From assembly GCA_026168455.1 (NCBI GenBank), contig CM047428.1, positions 23,154,759 to 23,218,758 of the forward strand: 64,000 nt of DNA. Direction: 5' to 3'. Positions 12,762 to 25,803 of the stretch are shown here, piece after piece. The notes under the pieces were generated by a model that saw only the letters and a program-made list of their open reading frames with translations, was not told where the DNA came from and did no database searches. Position 1 is the first letter of the stretch, and every line of letters starts with the position of its first letter. Position numbers and translations under genes: made by a program. This DNA is from Theocolax elegans. Taxonomy: Eukaryota; Arthropoda; Insecta; Hymenoptera; Cerocephalidae.

Positions 12762-13017
12762 TCTTGAAATTAATAAACTTTTTCAAATTTAATGTATATA
12801 AGAAAAAATTGTTAGATTTTGAGTTATTAAGTGATAAACATGGCTAAAAAGTCAATTTTTTCAAAAAATTCGATTTTTTGATTGGCTACAACTCTGGTAC
12901 TAATTGAAATTCAGGTCTAAAAATTTAGCTACAGTCTATTCAAGTAGTTTTTTACTGATTCCATACATTAAAACAAAATTCTATTTTTTAACTGGATCAC
13001 TTCACATGGAATCTCCC
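12762..13017 (-). repeat. Right terminal inverted repeat of the 7-kb element
   Basis: Inverse of 6021-6276; ends CTCCC at 13017 followed by a (TA)n run. Confidence 0.85.
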
Positions 13018-13334
13018 ATATATATATATATATATATATGGTACGGATGGTATGGAGGGGCACCTAGCGAAAAATTGTAACAGCTTAAGAGAACAAAACA
13101 CAAATAATAATATTAAATAAGAAAATGTAAGAGAGAATAATACCGCTTACAATTCGCAGATAGAAGACACAAACATCTAGAGTATCACGAATATAAACCA
13201 AAGTACCATTACAGTTAATCCAAACAAAGACAAAGATATTAAATCTAGCAATAAGCAACTCAGATGTCTGCAAATTATACGAAACTTTAATAAAAAAACA
13301 GACTAACTTAGTGCGTTAAGCACAATTCATACAT

Positions 13335-15285
13335 AAAAATCAAACTGGCTTTCGCAAAGGAAAATTCTGTGCCGACAATTATACAAATCTTTTAAAAGTC
13401 GAAAAAGAATTCTTAGAAAAGAAAATTTATTAGCGGCTTTCCTAGGTGTTCAAGAGGCTTTCGACAATATCAATACTGTCATACTACTTTACTTACATTT
13501 TATGATACACGAAAAATTGATTTATACAGACACAAACTCACAACAAGTTAGAAAAAACTATAAAGGCGTACCGCAAGGGGGAGTCCTTAGCCCTTTATTA
13601 TACATATTATATGTATCCGATATAACTTACAAAAAAGTATTCACTCTTCTCAATTCGCGGTCAACCTATTTTTATTTCAAGTGTATAAGTAAATCAAAAG
13701 AGGGAAAAAATCTTAGAAAAATCAATAAAAACATCTTGGATTAGTTCTTGTATCAAGCAAAGCCAAATTCATTCATTTTGACAAATAGAACATCACCCCA
13801 GGTTCGATAGAACTTAAGATCGATAATACTCAAATAAAATCAATAGACTCTGCCCATTTTCTGGGTATTCATTTTGATTACAAAATAAACTGTAATCAAC
13901 GTATTAATTCAGTTATAAACAGACGCTCTACAGCAATTAACATTATAAAATTTTTATGTGGCACTACACGGAGATCAGATCCAACAACCCTACTCATTTT
14001 ATATAAAAGGTTTGTTCGATCCATCATGGATTACGGTTTATATATATATATTTTCCCCTCACGAAATAGTGCAATAAATAAACTCGAAAAAATCCAACGC
14101 GTTGCAATTAGATCAGCTATGTAGGTTACCGCCAAACAACACCTAATAACATCATAATAGAGGAATCTACATTACCTCTTCTTCAAGATCAAGATAAGTA
14201 TCTGTGTAATTGTTTTTTATTTAAATTACTTTCTAACAAAGATTCTTATACTTCAAAAGCAATTAAATTTTTTTTATATTAAAAAAAATTGTCTGTTCAA
14301 AACGAATAAACAAACAGTGCGTAATGTCAGTAATGGAAAACGTCGACATTATTAACAAATATAGAAATTTAAATATTTACAACTACGACTGTAATACGAT
14401 CACCAAAATTATACTAATATGCACTAACATTGACGAGAAACTTAAAAATACGAATTTAACTGACATAAAGCAAACGTTTAATGAATTTTTTGAAAATAAT
14501 GATGCTATCTCAATATATATCGATGGCAGTAAAATAAAATAAACGAATCAAAATCTGTTGGATCAGCATGTAAGTATATGCCCAGAATTAAACATTGAAA
14601 TTAAAAAATCTATCGTAGGAGTAGCATTCTCTGACTCTCTCAGTGCCCTTAAAACTCTTAACACGCCAAGTCTTAATGTCAAAAACAATTCACATATATT
14701 TTTCAAACAAAAATGTATAAAAAATTTTACAAAAAGAACAAACAACACAAAATCAATTTATACTGGATTCTTTCTCACGTAGATATTAAGGACAATGAAC
14801 AAGCAGATACTCTACCTAAAACAGCAACTGAAACGATTGTATCAGTTTTAAGCTACGTTCACTGTATAGATTTATTCCAATATTATAAAGAAAACTCATG
14901 GCAAGAAACTCAAAATAACCCTAGTAGAATTTTGAGCATAATTGAAACGGTTTTTAAACCAGAAAGTGACGAATTAGCAAAAAATGCTCAAAATATGATC
15001 CTAATACGATCAAATTACAAATTTTGTCTAACCTTAAAATGCTCAATTTCTACTAGGGAAATTCAAAATAAATCCAATTTGTAAAATATATTTCGAACTT
15101 TTTTATAAGTCATATAACAAAAGATGGTTTACAAATAAAAAATTAAGTAGAAATTTTATTGTAATGATAAACAAAATAAGATCTAATCTTGCTGAACCGC
15201 TAAAACATGTCAACATTCTATGGCAGTGTGGTATGTATACGAAAGAAAGACGATTTCTATTCGTTTCGCTTAAGGAGATGTAAAC
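13335..15285 (+). pseudogene. Dead I-like non-LTR retrotransposon (RT and RNase H remnants)
   Basis: Frames broken by many stops still spell a LINE polyprotein in order. QTGFRKGK begins at 13341. The reverse transcriptase box GVPQGGVLSPLLY lies at ~13566-13605, with later palm and thumb pieces around 13850-14130. RNase H remnants follow: DGSK at ~14523, SDSLSALKTL at ~14630, and LSHVDIKDNEQADTLPK at ~14771-14820 with the H...NE.AD pattern. A C-terminal piece, LWQCGMY.KERR, lies near 15220-15255. A LINE RT followed by RNase H is typical of the I group. The catalytic FADD box and the endonuclease are not recognisable, so this copy is 5'-truncated and decayed. Confidence 0.8.
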
Positions 15286-15759
15286 CCATTAAAACAAAAT
15301 CAGTATTTATTTTTTCTCAAGGAAACAGTATACTTTATCGAAAAAAACGCTCTGTAACGGTGTTGTATTTACATCAAAGATAGTCTATGAATTTTTTCAA
15401 ATTTTTTTATCAATAAATCAACGAGATTTTTGAGCAGCCGTGCAGCTTTGTTTTTAGCTATATATCCTACCGCCTTATAATATAGAAATGTTTGTAAAAA
15501 AACCATATATAAATTATAAATTTAAAACAAAAATGTGCTACTATAAATTATAAATTTAAAACAAAAATGTACAAAAATAGGTTTTAAGTTATAATTTTGT
15601 AAAACTTTACTTATGTAGCAAAATAAGCCTTAAATGAGACTTGAAATGCTTAATAAAAAAATATCACAGCTATACTCATTAGTAAACATTTTCTACACAT
15701 CACAAACTAATTGTAATTTATCCATATCTATTTTTTTAATTTATTGGTAGTTTCTATAA
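15286..15759. other. AT-rich non-coding stretch
   Basis: Contains a short direct repeat (ATAAATTATAAATTTAAAAC around 15509-15562). It may include the 3' trailer of the Penelope-like fragment. Nothing else seen. Confidence 0.5.
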
Positions 15760-16480
15760 ATTTATGTGTAATGTTTCTGAAATAATTATTTTTCTCCAAT
15801 TTTGTTCTCTATCAAGAATTTTTACATTATTGAAATCAAACTTATGTCCTAATTTATCAATGTGTTCACGAATAACACATTGTTTTTCAATGTGTAAGCT
15901 GTTTAATAGTGTTCTTTAATTCTAGTAGTTACTGTTCTTTTTGTTTCTCTCACGTAACATGCATCACAATCATTACATTGAATTCAGTATATTACATTGG
16001 ATTGTTCACTTTGTTTAGTTTTGTGTCAACGTCTATGTATGTATTGATTTGACACAGTATGTTATACTATATTTTTTAACACTCTTTGAAATGTTTTCAA
16101 ATACTTTAGGTATGTAGGGCAATGATAAAATCATTCTCTTTCTATTATTGTTGGCAATGTTATCAATTAAGTTAGTATTATTATTATTATTATTATTACT
16201 ACTATTATTATTTCTATGTTTTGTATCAATAAGTTTGTTAATTAATTGTAATTCTAAAAAGTCAATCATTTATGTCATATCTACCTTGAAAAGTAAATTA
16301 TAATTTTTTATTGTACAAACTAAATACGCGTTTAAAATCTCAAATAGCTTATTTTTTGGAACAATGGTTAATATATCATCAACATATTTGTAATAAATAA
16401 GAGGTCTGAAAGATAATTTTTTAATACATTCTTCTTCTCCGGAGCGTTGTGCATCTAATAAGTTATATTCACTCGTCATA
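15760..16480 (-). pseudogene. Penelope-like element fragment: RT end, N-rich linker and GIY-YIG endonuclease
   Basis: On the minus strand, 16479-16270 reads an RT palm with YYKYVDDILTIVP (catalytic YVDD), followed by FLELQLI. An asparagine-run linker comes next, then LPYIPKVFENISKSVKKY, a phrase typical of Penelope-like elements between RT and endonuclease. At ~16005-15920 a decayed GIY-YIG domain is visible: IQCNDCDACYVRETKRT, then TRIKEH, and further on KLGHKFDF and KILDREQNWRK. Frameshifts and stops (TGA before IQCN, TAA after KEHY) show that it is dead. The 5' part of the RT is missing. The RT plus GIY-YIG pairing defines the class; such elements copy RNA into chromosomal DNA. Confidence 0.8.
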
Positions 16481-16607
16481 TCAAGCCAAAAATCCTTCCA
16501 AAAAAATGAATAATTAATGTAAGTTCATCAAAATTGCATTATATTTTCGTCTAATTAATTATGCGGACGCTCATAAAAATAAAATAATACTTGAGATTAA
16601 AAATTTT

Positions 16608-18886
16608 ACATTATTTTTCAAATTCTGCAAAACATTTCTAACTTGTGCTTAATATTTTATCTCTTCCATAAATTTAATCCGATCAATTGACGCAAAATGC
16701 TTCATATAGACACACACCGAAGTAATATACCATATAGGTATATATATACCTTACATAGAAAAAAAAGTAAAAACGCATCAAAATAAAGCCCGAGACATAA
16801 ATCTTAACTCTGCGCTTGCAATCGTCTCGTAATAAACGAAGCAACGGGGATAGGGTATATAATAACCATGATTATCCTACACGCTGCGGTAAACAAAAGA
16901 CAATATTTGCAAAACCAAAAAAATAGAGCGCCGCAACAAAGTTAAAGGCGGAGCTCCTGCAGGGATTGACATTTATCGTCGAGCAAGGTAAAAGTCATGT
17001 TAATTGCTCTCGTTTCCCGTCGACCTTCAGGTTAATATATCCAAGGGTTGCTCACCATTCCGTCATACAAGTATATAATATCCATGCATTTATATATATA
17101 TACCTGTCCACGAGAAGGGCAGACGTTCCGGCTACCGCGGTCGTTACTCTACCTTTTTTTTTGCTGTTGTTGTATATATTATATACATTATATACTCCAG
17201 GCGCTAATGTATGCGCGTTAACTAGGCGTTTTCTCCTCTCCTTGAATTTATTTTGAGAGTGAACGTTGCTTTAAAAAACTCTGAATATTTAAATACCGTA
17301 GAAAAAACGTTTTCGTATTGCGGAATTATATAGTTTTTTTTTTCATTTAATCTTATACATTTGATTTGCACGTATAAATTAGTGAATTTTTATATAGCAT
17401 CCAGTAGTTTACACATACACATTTTTTAATAATACTACCGAGACAGTTGCTTTAATTTGTCAAAATAAAGATGATTAGAAAAATTGTAATTTCGGACTTT
17501 GAATTCATATTTTGAAACTTGTATACCGATCTTTAAAACTTTTGAATGTCGCAACGTTTTGCTGAAAAATTTTGATATTATGTAAATTAACCAAGTGCTT
17601 CGGTATCAAAAACAAGTTTGAAAATTAGATTAAAATCTAAAACCCGGAAGTTGCACGTTCTCCTCTAGTTATAATAAAAAAAAAAGAATATTCATCTCGG
17701 TAACATTGATGCAGTCTAATTTTTGATAACTTAAGATCAGAAAATATACATTATTTTCAAATTCTGCAAAACATTTCTAACTTGTGCTTATATTTTACTC
17801 CTTCCTAAATTTATCCGATCAATTGACGCAAAAATGCTTCATATAGACACACACCGAAGTAATATACCATATAGGTATATATATACCTTACATAGAAAAA
17901 AAAGTAACAACGCTCAAAAATAAAGCCCGAGACATAAATCTTACCTCCTGCGCTTGCAATCGTCATCGTAATAAACGAAGCAACGGGGATAGGGTATATA
18001 ATAACCATGATTATCCTACACGCTGCGGTAAACAAAAGACAATATTTGCAAAACCAAAAAAATAGAGCGCCGCAACAAAGTTAAAGGCGGAGCTCCTGCA
18101 GGGATTGACATTTATCGTCGAGCAAGGTAAAAGTCATGTTAATTGCTCTCGTTTCCCGTCGACCTTCAGGTTAATATATCCAAGGGTTGCTCACCATTCC
18201 GTCATACAAGTATATAATATCCATGCATTTATATATATATACCTGTCCACGAGAAGGGCAGACGTTCCGGCTACCGCGGTCGTTACTCTACCTTTTTTTT
18301 TGCTGTTGTTGTATATATTATATACATTATATACTCCAGGCGCTAATGTATGCGCGTTAACTAGGCGTTTTCTCCTCTCCTTGAATTTATTTTGAGAGTG
18401 AACGTTGCTTTAAAAAACTCTGAATATTTAAATACCGTAGAAAAAACGTTTTCGTATTGCGGAATTATATAGTTTTTTTTTTCATTTAATCTTATACATT
18501 TGATTTGCACGTATAAATTAGTGAATTTTTATATAGCATCCAGTAGTTTACACATACACATTTTTTAATAATACTACCGAGACAGTTGCTTTAATTTGTC
18601 AAAATAAAGATGATTAGAAAAATTGTAATTTCGGACTTTGAATTCATATTTTGAAACTTGTATACCGATCTTTAAAACTTTTGAATGTCGCAACGTTTTG
18701 CTGAAAAATTTTGATATTATGTAAATTAACCAAGTGCTTCGGTATCAAAAACAAGTTTGAAAATTAGATTAAAATCTAAAACCCGGAAGTTGCACGTTCT
18801 CCTCTAGTTATAATAAAAAAAAAAGAATATTCATCTCGGTAACATTGATGCAGTCTAATTTTTGATAACTTAAGATCAGAAAATAT
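16608..18886. repeat. Tandem duplication of a 1.14-kb non-coding unit
   Basis: Units 16608-17747 and 17748-18886 are almost identical, except for a cluster of single-base indels in the first ~200 bp (compare 16640-16830 with 17770-17970). The unit has short open frames in both copies, but they are AT-rich or low-complexity and show no family features. No gene is called. Confidence 0.9.
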
Positions 18887-19882
18887 GAACTTGACATTAA
18901 TGTAAATTTAAATTTGAATAAATGTCAAGTTATTTAGAATGATTCCGCATTCCGTGTATCCCTTTATTTCCAACGCATAAATTATTTATTATCCTCGAAT
19001 TCAATTCGACATTGATATGTATTTTTTTACAACGCCGAACATTCAAAACTTTGTAAAAACTACTTTAATAATAAACATGTGTATAAAAAGTGTTTTAGGT
19101 GACTACACAGAAGAAATCAGATACTTAGAAAATAAAATAATATACAGTATATATAGGCATCTATTAAAATGATTACGATTGCGCTTTTAATTAATTCCGA
19201 TCGTGATTTTTTTCTTTTTCTTAAATATATACTTAATTTAACTTCCATTACATTCTATCAGATTATATGCAAATTAACAATGCCATTCTACGTAATAGAT
19301 TTAGCAATGTATCATATTAATTGATTGCAACATTTGAGAAAAATAATAAATTCTAAAACTACAAAATCTATAAATATATATATTTTACGCTTTTGTATCA
19401 GTCCTTATGTATCCTAAGCAGTTTTAACGTCAAGTTGTTAGGTTACGCGTATTTTAAGCAAATTATTAAAATAGGCACATTATATATTCTTACGTCGGAT
19501 AAAAAAAAAAAGAAAAAGAAAAACGAGTAAATCCGGTGTAAATATATGATCGATATAATTCACAGCGATATATATATATATATATACTTGGGCGTAAAAG
19601 TTATATTTTCTGCTAAACTATCTCGTAAAATCAATAAAAACCAACGGAGAACCATAACTATTAATCGTCAATCTTTGATGAAATCTATATAAAGTTTCGA
19701 CACTCGGAAAAATCTCACGCGTTTGTGTACATTATATATATATATATATATATATATACATGTCTACCACAATCGTTTCCAATATAACAACTGAAGTTAA
19801 AATATAAAGCCTAATTAAAAGCGTTGGCGTTTCCGACCCTGAAATAAAAAAATATGCTCGCACAATCTTTCTCTTTGATACG

Positions 19883-19914
<32 letters not shown>

Positions 19915-22900
19915 GAAACCTACTCTCGAACCGTGCTGATACGTCATTTTTCGCGGGAAAATTTTCTGAGTTATTGTGTATAAATTCAACGAAGCTAAAT
20001 GAGTTTATAAAATTGTGTGATAAATTTAATGTAACCTTAATTAGCGTTAAGATTTATTATTTAGTTATATATATATATATATATATTATAGAAAACGAGA
20101 TTTTTATTTATACCAAGAGTTGTTCCCGACGTTGTATTAAATGGATTTTAGATATGATAAATTCGTTATTAAAGTAATTTGTTTAAAGTTTATTTTGCCA
20201 GAAAGAATGAAGATAAAGTTTTTCCAATGATTAATTAACGAGTATTAATAGCGATTAAATATATATGTGTACTATATAAATCGAGGAATATAAAACTCGT
20301 TAAAGGAGATTAAATCATATTAAATAGAATGAATAAGTTTCTAGATAGCTTAAAGAAGGATTATATGTATATCGTATACCGAAGAATATTAATGTGTACG
20401 AGTATATTTTAATTAAAACAAAACGAATAAAATTAAACAAACATTTAAACGTTTATGAAGCTATAATATAATAAATATTTGCTGTGTGAAAAAAGTAACT
20501 CGCGCACCTGGTTTACGCAACTAATTGAATAATCACTAAAATGTAAAAATTTCCCCGTGAAAAATTAGCATATATATAAAAATGAAAGAAACGAAAAATG
20601 AAAGAAAGTAAGCCATCGTGCACGCACATTTCAAAATATAATTATTATATAAAATGTATGTATATTTTCAATTCTTGAAAACAAAAAAAAAAGGGAAAAA
20701 TAATATACGACAACGTGCAATAACTAAGAAATTAATATATTTCATCAAGATAAAATCAATGAAAGTGAAAGAAATTTTGTTCTTTAAAAGTATATATATG
20801 TCTCGTTGGCGCGCACGAAACAAATTGAATTTGAATAATCTAACGCGAAAGCGAACGACCCTTGAAAACACTGGTCGATCAGTCGTTGCACGAGAGCACA
20901 CAATACAAAATACTCAATCAGTCGTTGTACATTACCGTCGGCCACCAGGACGAAAGGGAGACGGATGAAAGTTTTCGCGCGCTCCCAACCAAGAGAGAGG
21001 GAGAGAGAGAGAAAGAGGGACAAGTATAGGTATAAGAGAGAATCGAGCTTTCGCAAGAATTCCGGGACCGCGCGCGTGTCTCGTGTCCATGCCGCCGCAG
21101 CGTGGGACGAGGTAGACCTATGAGAAAACCGTTCACCCGGGCGTTGCTGCGAACAAGGCCGTGCGCCCGTTGTTACGCGATTTTAATACACCCTTTTTTC
21201 TCACTCTTGTACACACACCCACATACATATATATATATATATAATCCGTACATGTTTACAACGGCGCTTTCGGTCCTTCCGGAAGTTTGGCCAAATGTAT
21301 AATATGCTTCTCTCGGGTACAGAAGGGAAAAAAATTAACGTATAACTATATATATATCTCCGCAAGTTGCCTATAATTGTACAGGACGGACAAAACAATT
21401 TTTCGGCGCATTTCGGTAATATACACCTCCGATTAAAATAATTCCGAAATTAAAATTAAGTTATTATCTTCTTTGTATATATATATATTCGCTTATTTTT
21501 TCGTTTCTCAATTTGTGAGCACGTTGAGATTTTGGTTCCCATAGTGCATTACGATATGTGCGTTGTTATAATTACGTGTATAAATTGAAAATAAAAAAAA
21601 AAACGTCCAAAGTTAATTAAAAGCCCGTTATACATTAAACTAATTTTCTATTAACAATGTGCGTTATTATCTTGTATAAATACGCTCGTATCTATATATA
21701 TATATACAAATTACAAAGTGTATAATTGGGATTTAAAAATCTCGTTCGCACCGTTACGAAAGCTCGGTAAATTAAATAAATATTAGCGTTAAACGTCGTA
21801 TACGTATACATGCATAATATATAGATCGATTCTCGTAACATTTGCGCGTATGAATAAAAAAAAAATGCGTAAGAATAATAGTTGCCATTCCGTAATAAAA
21901 TCGAAAGGGCGTGGAACGCGGTTTATCTATATATAACAAGTATTGTATGTCTGGGCGCAAGAGAAGCTGCGTGTAATTCCGAATTGTAAAGAGATCGCTC
22001 GGTTTTGTTACGCATAATGGGTGATATATCAAAAGTGGTATTTCTTCAAAAGTTCCATTCGACCATACGTTTTTCACTCTCGCGCTCGTTTATATATATA
22101 TAGTACCCGAATATTTTCTCTCATTCCGTATCATTGTCTCTCGCTCGCTCGCGCATAATAACGCTTGTTGTACACACATGTATACTTATACCGCTTTCGA
22201 TTTCGCTTCGCGCGCACACATATATACATACACGTGTGTGCATATAGTTGTATATCACGTACGATTTCTTTCTCTTTCACGGTACTTTTGCCCCGATTTC
22301 ATCGGTCAATTGTCTCTTATGTCATTGCGACACGTGTGCGTCTATCAATTTTACACACTCGCCACTCGCACGCGGGTCCTGTCAGTAATTTTCGACCGAT
22401 TATATTTTTGTTTCCCTTGACTTTTTTCTTTTTCTTTATTTTTTAACCGCGGGACCGAGGCGGAGGTGTTATTTTTATTTAAAAACGCCGCCGCGCGTGC
22501 CGGTGTATATTGTTCCCGTTTATATGCAGATTGTCGATCTGATTTGTTACTGCGCGCGTGCACGGCAATTGCGCGGGCTTGTTTGAGAGCCAGTTAATGG
22601 CCTTATGCATATACACACACACAACACACGTATGCTAGCCAAACGAGTGAATTAGCAGATTAGGAATAATTGATTTTTGATTGTATCTTTCTGTATAACG
22701 TTATATACATATATATACATTGGGATATTTATTTTCGCGTTAAACGAGAGCAGTGCGCGTGTATGCGAAGAAAATTTGATTTATTCATTCAGGATGTTAT
22801 TTTAAACTCACCGATTTGCTTCTTATAAGGTTTTTTTTCTTTCGTTGTACCTAATTGTGTAACACGTGTGCGTAAGACATTATTCTGTAACTACTTATAT

Positions 22901-23026
22901 GTATAAACGTTTATATTTTGTACTTTAAGGGTAATCGTATATATACTTGGATAATAAATAAATATGCTGCGAGCAACCTAAAATTAATACATATTATTTT
23001 TTCTTATTTAAGTACGTTCGCTTTTG
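18887..23026. other. Intergenic or intronic sequence without a recognised gene
   Basis: AT-rich DNA with (TA)n microsatellites at 19570-19585, 19734-19757, 19894-19914 and 20066-20087. From ~20880 to ~22620 it is richer in CpG and pyrimidine or GA runs, and could be a promoter or long untranslated exon of an unseen gene. Open frames here are short and low-complexity. I found no domain and no convincing splice chain. Confidence 0.5.
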
Positions 23027-23490
23027 CATTGAGAAAAGTAATTCTTTGCTTCAAATAAATGGTGTATTTGCCATTGTCTTAAAATCTTTACTTTGCGACA
23101 AATGTCAATTTCTTAACTACTAAGAAATATTCCTTAATAAAAAAGTAATCAGTTGAAACCTAATATTGTTTACTAATAGATATAAATTTTAAACTTATTT
23201 ATAAAGTTAAGATTATTATTAACGTAAGGAATATACTTACAGATCATACTGAAAACATTCGTTTAGTCAAATTAGTAAATATATTTAATTACGCCAATAT
23301 ACGAGAATTAGGTAGACATACTTATATCATTAATGTTTTAATTAAGACAAAATTATACAATCGTTTTTAACCAAAAATTCAACTCACTGAATTCTTAATA
23401 GTTAAGACATGTGCCTTTCGCCGTATTCTAATCCACATTTCTTAACAATTAAGAAATATTCTTTGACTCAAAGAATCTCTTTTCTCAATG
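23027..23490. mobile_element. Possible MITE with CATTGAGAAAAG ends
   Basis: The left end CATTGAGAAAAGTAATTC (23027) is inverted at the right end (GAATCTCTTTTCTCAATG, ending 23490). Inside are repeated words such as ATTTCTTAA..TTAAGAAAT. A similar end, CACTGAGAAAAGATTT, occurs near 59100 and 59577. No coding capacity. Confidence 0.4.
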
Positions 23491-25803
23491 TGTTTATGTA
23501 TTTAATTTCTTAAATATTTAAAAGAAAGTTCCTATTTCGATGATTAAATTTTTTCTTAAAGATCGCATTTCATGTATTTATTAAAACGCGAAATATCAAA
23601 CGTAAAAGAGCATTAGTTTTTTTTTATTGAGAGATCCTGAGGTAATTATTTATCGACTCTTCGAGTAAATGCGTTATCAAATATTCTGTACATTTTTTTT
23701 TATAAGCGTACAATTGTATAAATTATTTACAAAATATAGTTAATTTCCATAATTAAACTAAAAAGAAAAGAGAGATACCTGTATATCTTATACTTTTATG
23801 TCATTATTACTTAATAAAATTTATTTCCGAATACACGCGAACCGTAACCACTTCTCTGTAAAAGTAATCAATGGAATTTCAAGAAAGTATATATAAAATA
23901 ATGAAGAAAAGAAAAAATAAATAAATTGTCTCTCTGATAATAATTCGAAAGTAAAGGAACAAAGGACTTCGATATAAAACAATGGTGTTATGTATTATAA
24001 AATAACGAATGATTTCAAAATTCACTTTTCTCTGCTCCCATTTCCGATTTATGATCAGCGCAATTGATAGTCTCGAATTTTAGCGTTAAACGTATCGGCG
24101 TAATGCGAAACATTTCTTTTTTTTTACTTTCACTCGTACTTCGCCGTGTATAACGACCGGGCACGTGTGCCTGTCCGAAAATTTCTCGACACGTACAAAG
24201 TTTTATTCAAAAGAAAAGCTCATGGTTTAATTAGTAGAAAAAAAAGTGTTAATTTCCCCTTACAAAGAATTCGTTTAATTTCATTCGGAATATTAAACAC
24301 CTTACTTTTGTACTACGGGATGATATAATTCATTTTATTCTGACCTATTTCCTTTGAATCGTGTTTGTTAATTTCGTGTTCGTGCGATCAAATAAGGTTT
24401 AACTCTATAGCAGTTTGTTATACAAATCTAAAAATATATATTGCTCAACAAATTTAAATTTTATCGATTTACCGTGATACAAAAATTCTATAATTTTAAT
24501 CATTGAATTAATGGAATATTCAAAAATTACAATTTTAATTTTTACGGTAAAATTTATCTTAAAAGAGGTTTATTATAATATTTCGTTAAAGATTCGAAAG
24601 TATATATTATAGAATGGACTTGTAATAAAGCCGTAGGATTATTTAATTGTAAATTATAATTTCAATGTAGAGTATTGTTGTATATAAAACGAATAACATT
24701 TCATAAAATCGTACAACGCTTAATTGACTATTAAAATCATTTATTGTTCTCAAATAAAAGTAATTATAGCATTAAACGCTAGTGTAACTCGAGCGTGGAA
24801 TTATGAAACAACGTCACGTTACGCGCGTTAAAATAACAACGGGGAGACCAAAAAAAAATATGTGTATACATATATATGAACAGAGTTTGAATCAATTATA
24901 CTCGTATACCTTACCTTGACAAGTACGTTCGAAAAATTATCGTGAACGAATGAGCGTGAATGATTTCTTCGAAGAAAGGAAAGGGATAGTGGCACATTAT
25001 AAGCAAGGACATCCGGGTAGAGAATAGGATCAGATGGTCTCCAAAAATAATTGATTGCCACTGAGTTATCTGTCAAATAATTTGTTGTATTAATAACTAT
25101 TAAACAAATTCTTATGTACACAAGTTTTTTTTCTTTTTTCATTTCGTATTTCGGCATAGCAGCGAGACGTGCGATTACATTTTGGTAAAGGTTCAATCAC
25201 GGAAACATCGAATCTCCCGGTATTCGCAATTTTATTGTATTCGTTATTTTTATGTTTTTCTTTTCTTTGTTTTTTTTTTCCATTAAACCTTTGTACTGCA
25301 GTCGTACGATATGGGAGGAGGGAATTTGCGCATATGGACCAACGAATTTTCGTAAATTTCGCCATTTAAATTAATTCGTAAAAATTGATGTATATCTTAT
25401 TTTCTTAATTCCTAAAATGTACAAAATTCGATTTGTATTTAATCTACGGCACAAAATTGATTGCACATTACGAAAAAATTATGTTTCTACGAAATTCGAT
25501 ATGCCAACGAGAGATCCGAAGTATCTGTGATGTATTATTTGATAATTCAACTTATCACGAGTTAATATACACGTACTTTATTGTTCTTATAGATACACGT
25601 ACGTATCGTTCCTATACACTTTTGTTTGCTCTATTTTTTTCTTAGTCTCACCGATCTACCAGTTAATGGCACGGCCATGGCATTATACACCGCACAATCT
25701 TACAAAATTCACCTCAACCGTCGCGAACATTTTTTTGTTATCGTCCTTTTTTTTTATTTTGAATAACCATATATATATATTCGATCATAAAATGTATACA
25801 ATC
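23491..25803. other. Non-coding stretch, including the EXT1 3' UTR
   Basis: The right part must hold the 3' UTR of the minus-strand EXT1 gene (stop codon at 25804-25806). Candidate minus-strand AATAAA signals are at 25753-25758 and 25577-25582; which is used cannot be told. The rest is AT-rich, with frames that look spurious. Confidence 0.45.

Larger units (their letters stand above)
6021..13017. mobile_element. ~7-kb DNA transposon with long terminal inverted repeats, superfamily unassigned
   Basis: The left end starts GGGAGATTCCATGTGAAGTG and the right end is its inverse, ending at 13017. The inverted match extends about 256 bp each side (6021-6276 and 12762-13017) with scattered differences. 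Both ends abut TATATA runs, so the target duplication cannot be read; TA or TATA is likely. Inside are a proline-rich ORF in two copies, a coding remnant with DKSP repeats, and many palindromes. I see no DDE transposase. Ends share the core ATTCCAYGTGAAGTGRTCC with the foldback element at 29810-30805, so they belong to one group. It is probably non-autonomous, or its transposase exons are lost or unrecognised. Confidence 0.8.

Noticed and set aside
16270..16480. YVDD motif as evidence of a retrovirus-like element
   Set aside because: The following linker and GIY-YIG endonuclease identify a Penelope-like element; no LTR, protease or integrase is nearby.
16966..18395. Repeated ~96-codon plus-strand frame in the 1.14-kb tandem unit
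   Set aside because: It is identical only because the DNA is duplicated; composition is low-complexity with a poly-T-derived hydrophobic run and no family features.
24146..25645. Several short frames left of EXT1
   Set aside because: AT-rich, overlapping on both strands, no conserved features; probably 3' UTR and intergenic sequence.
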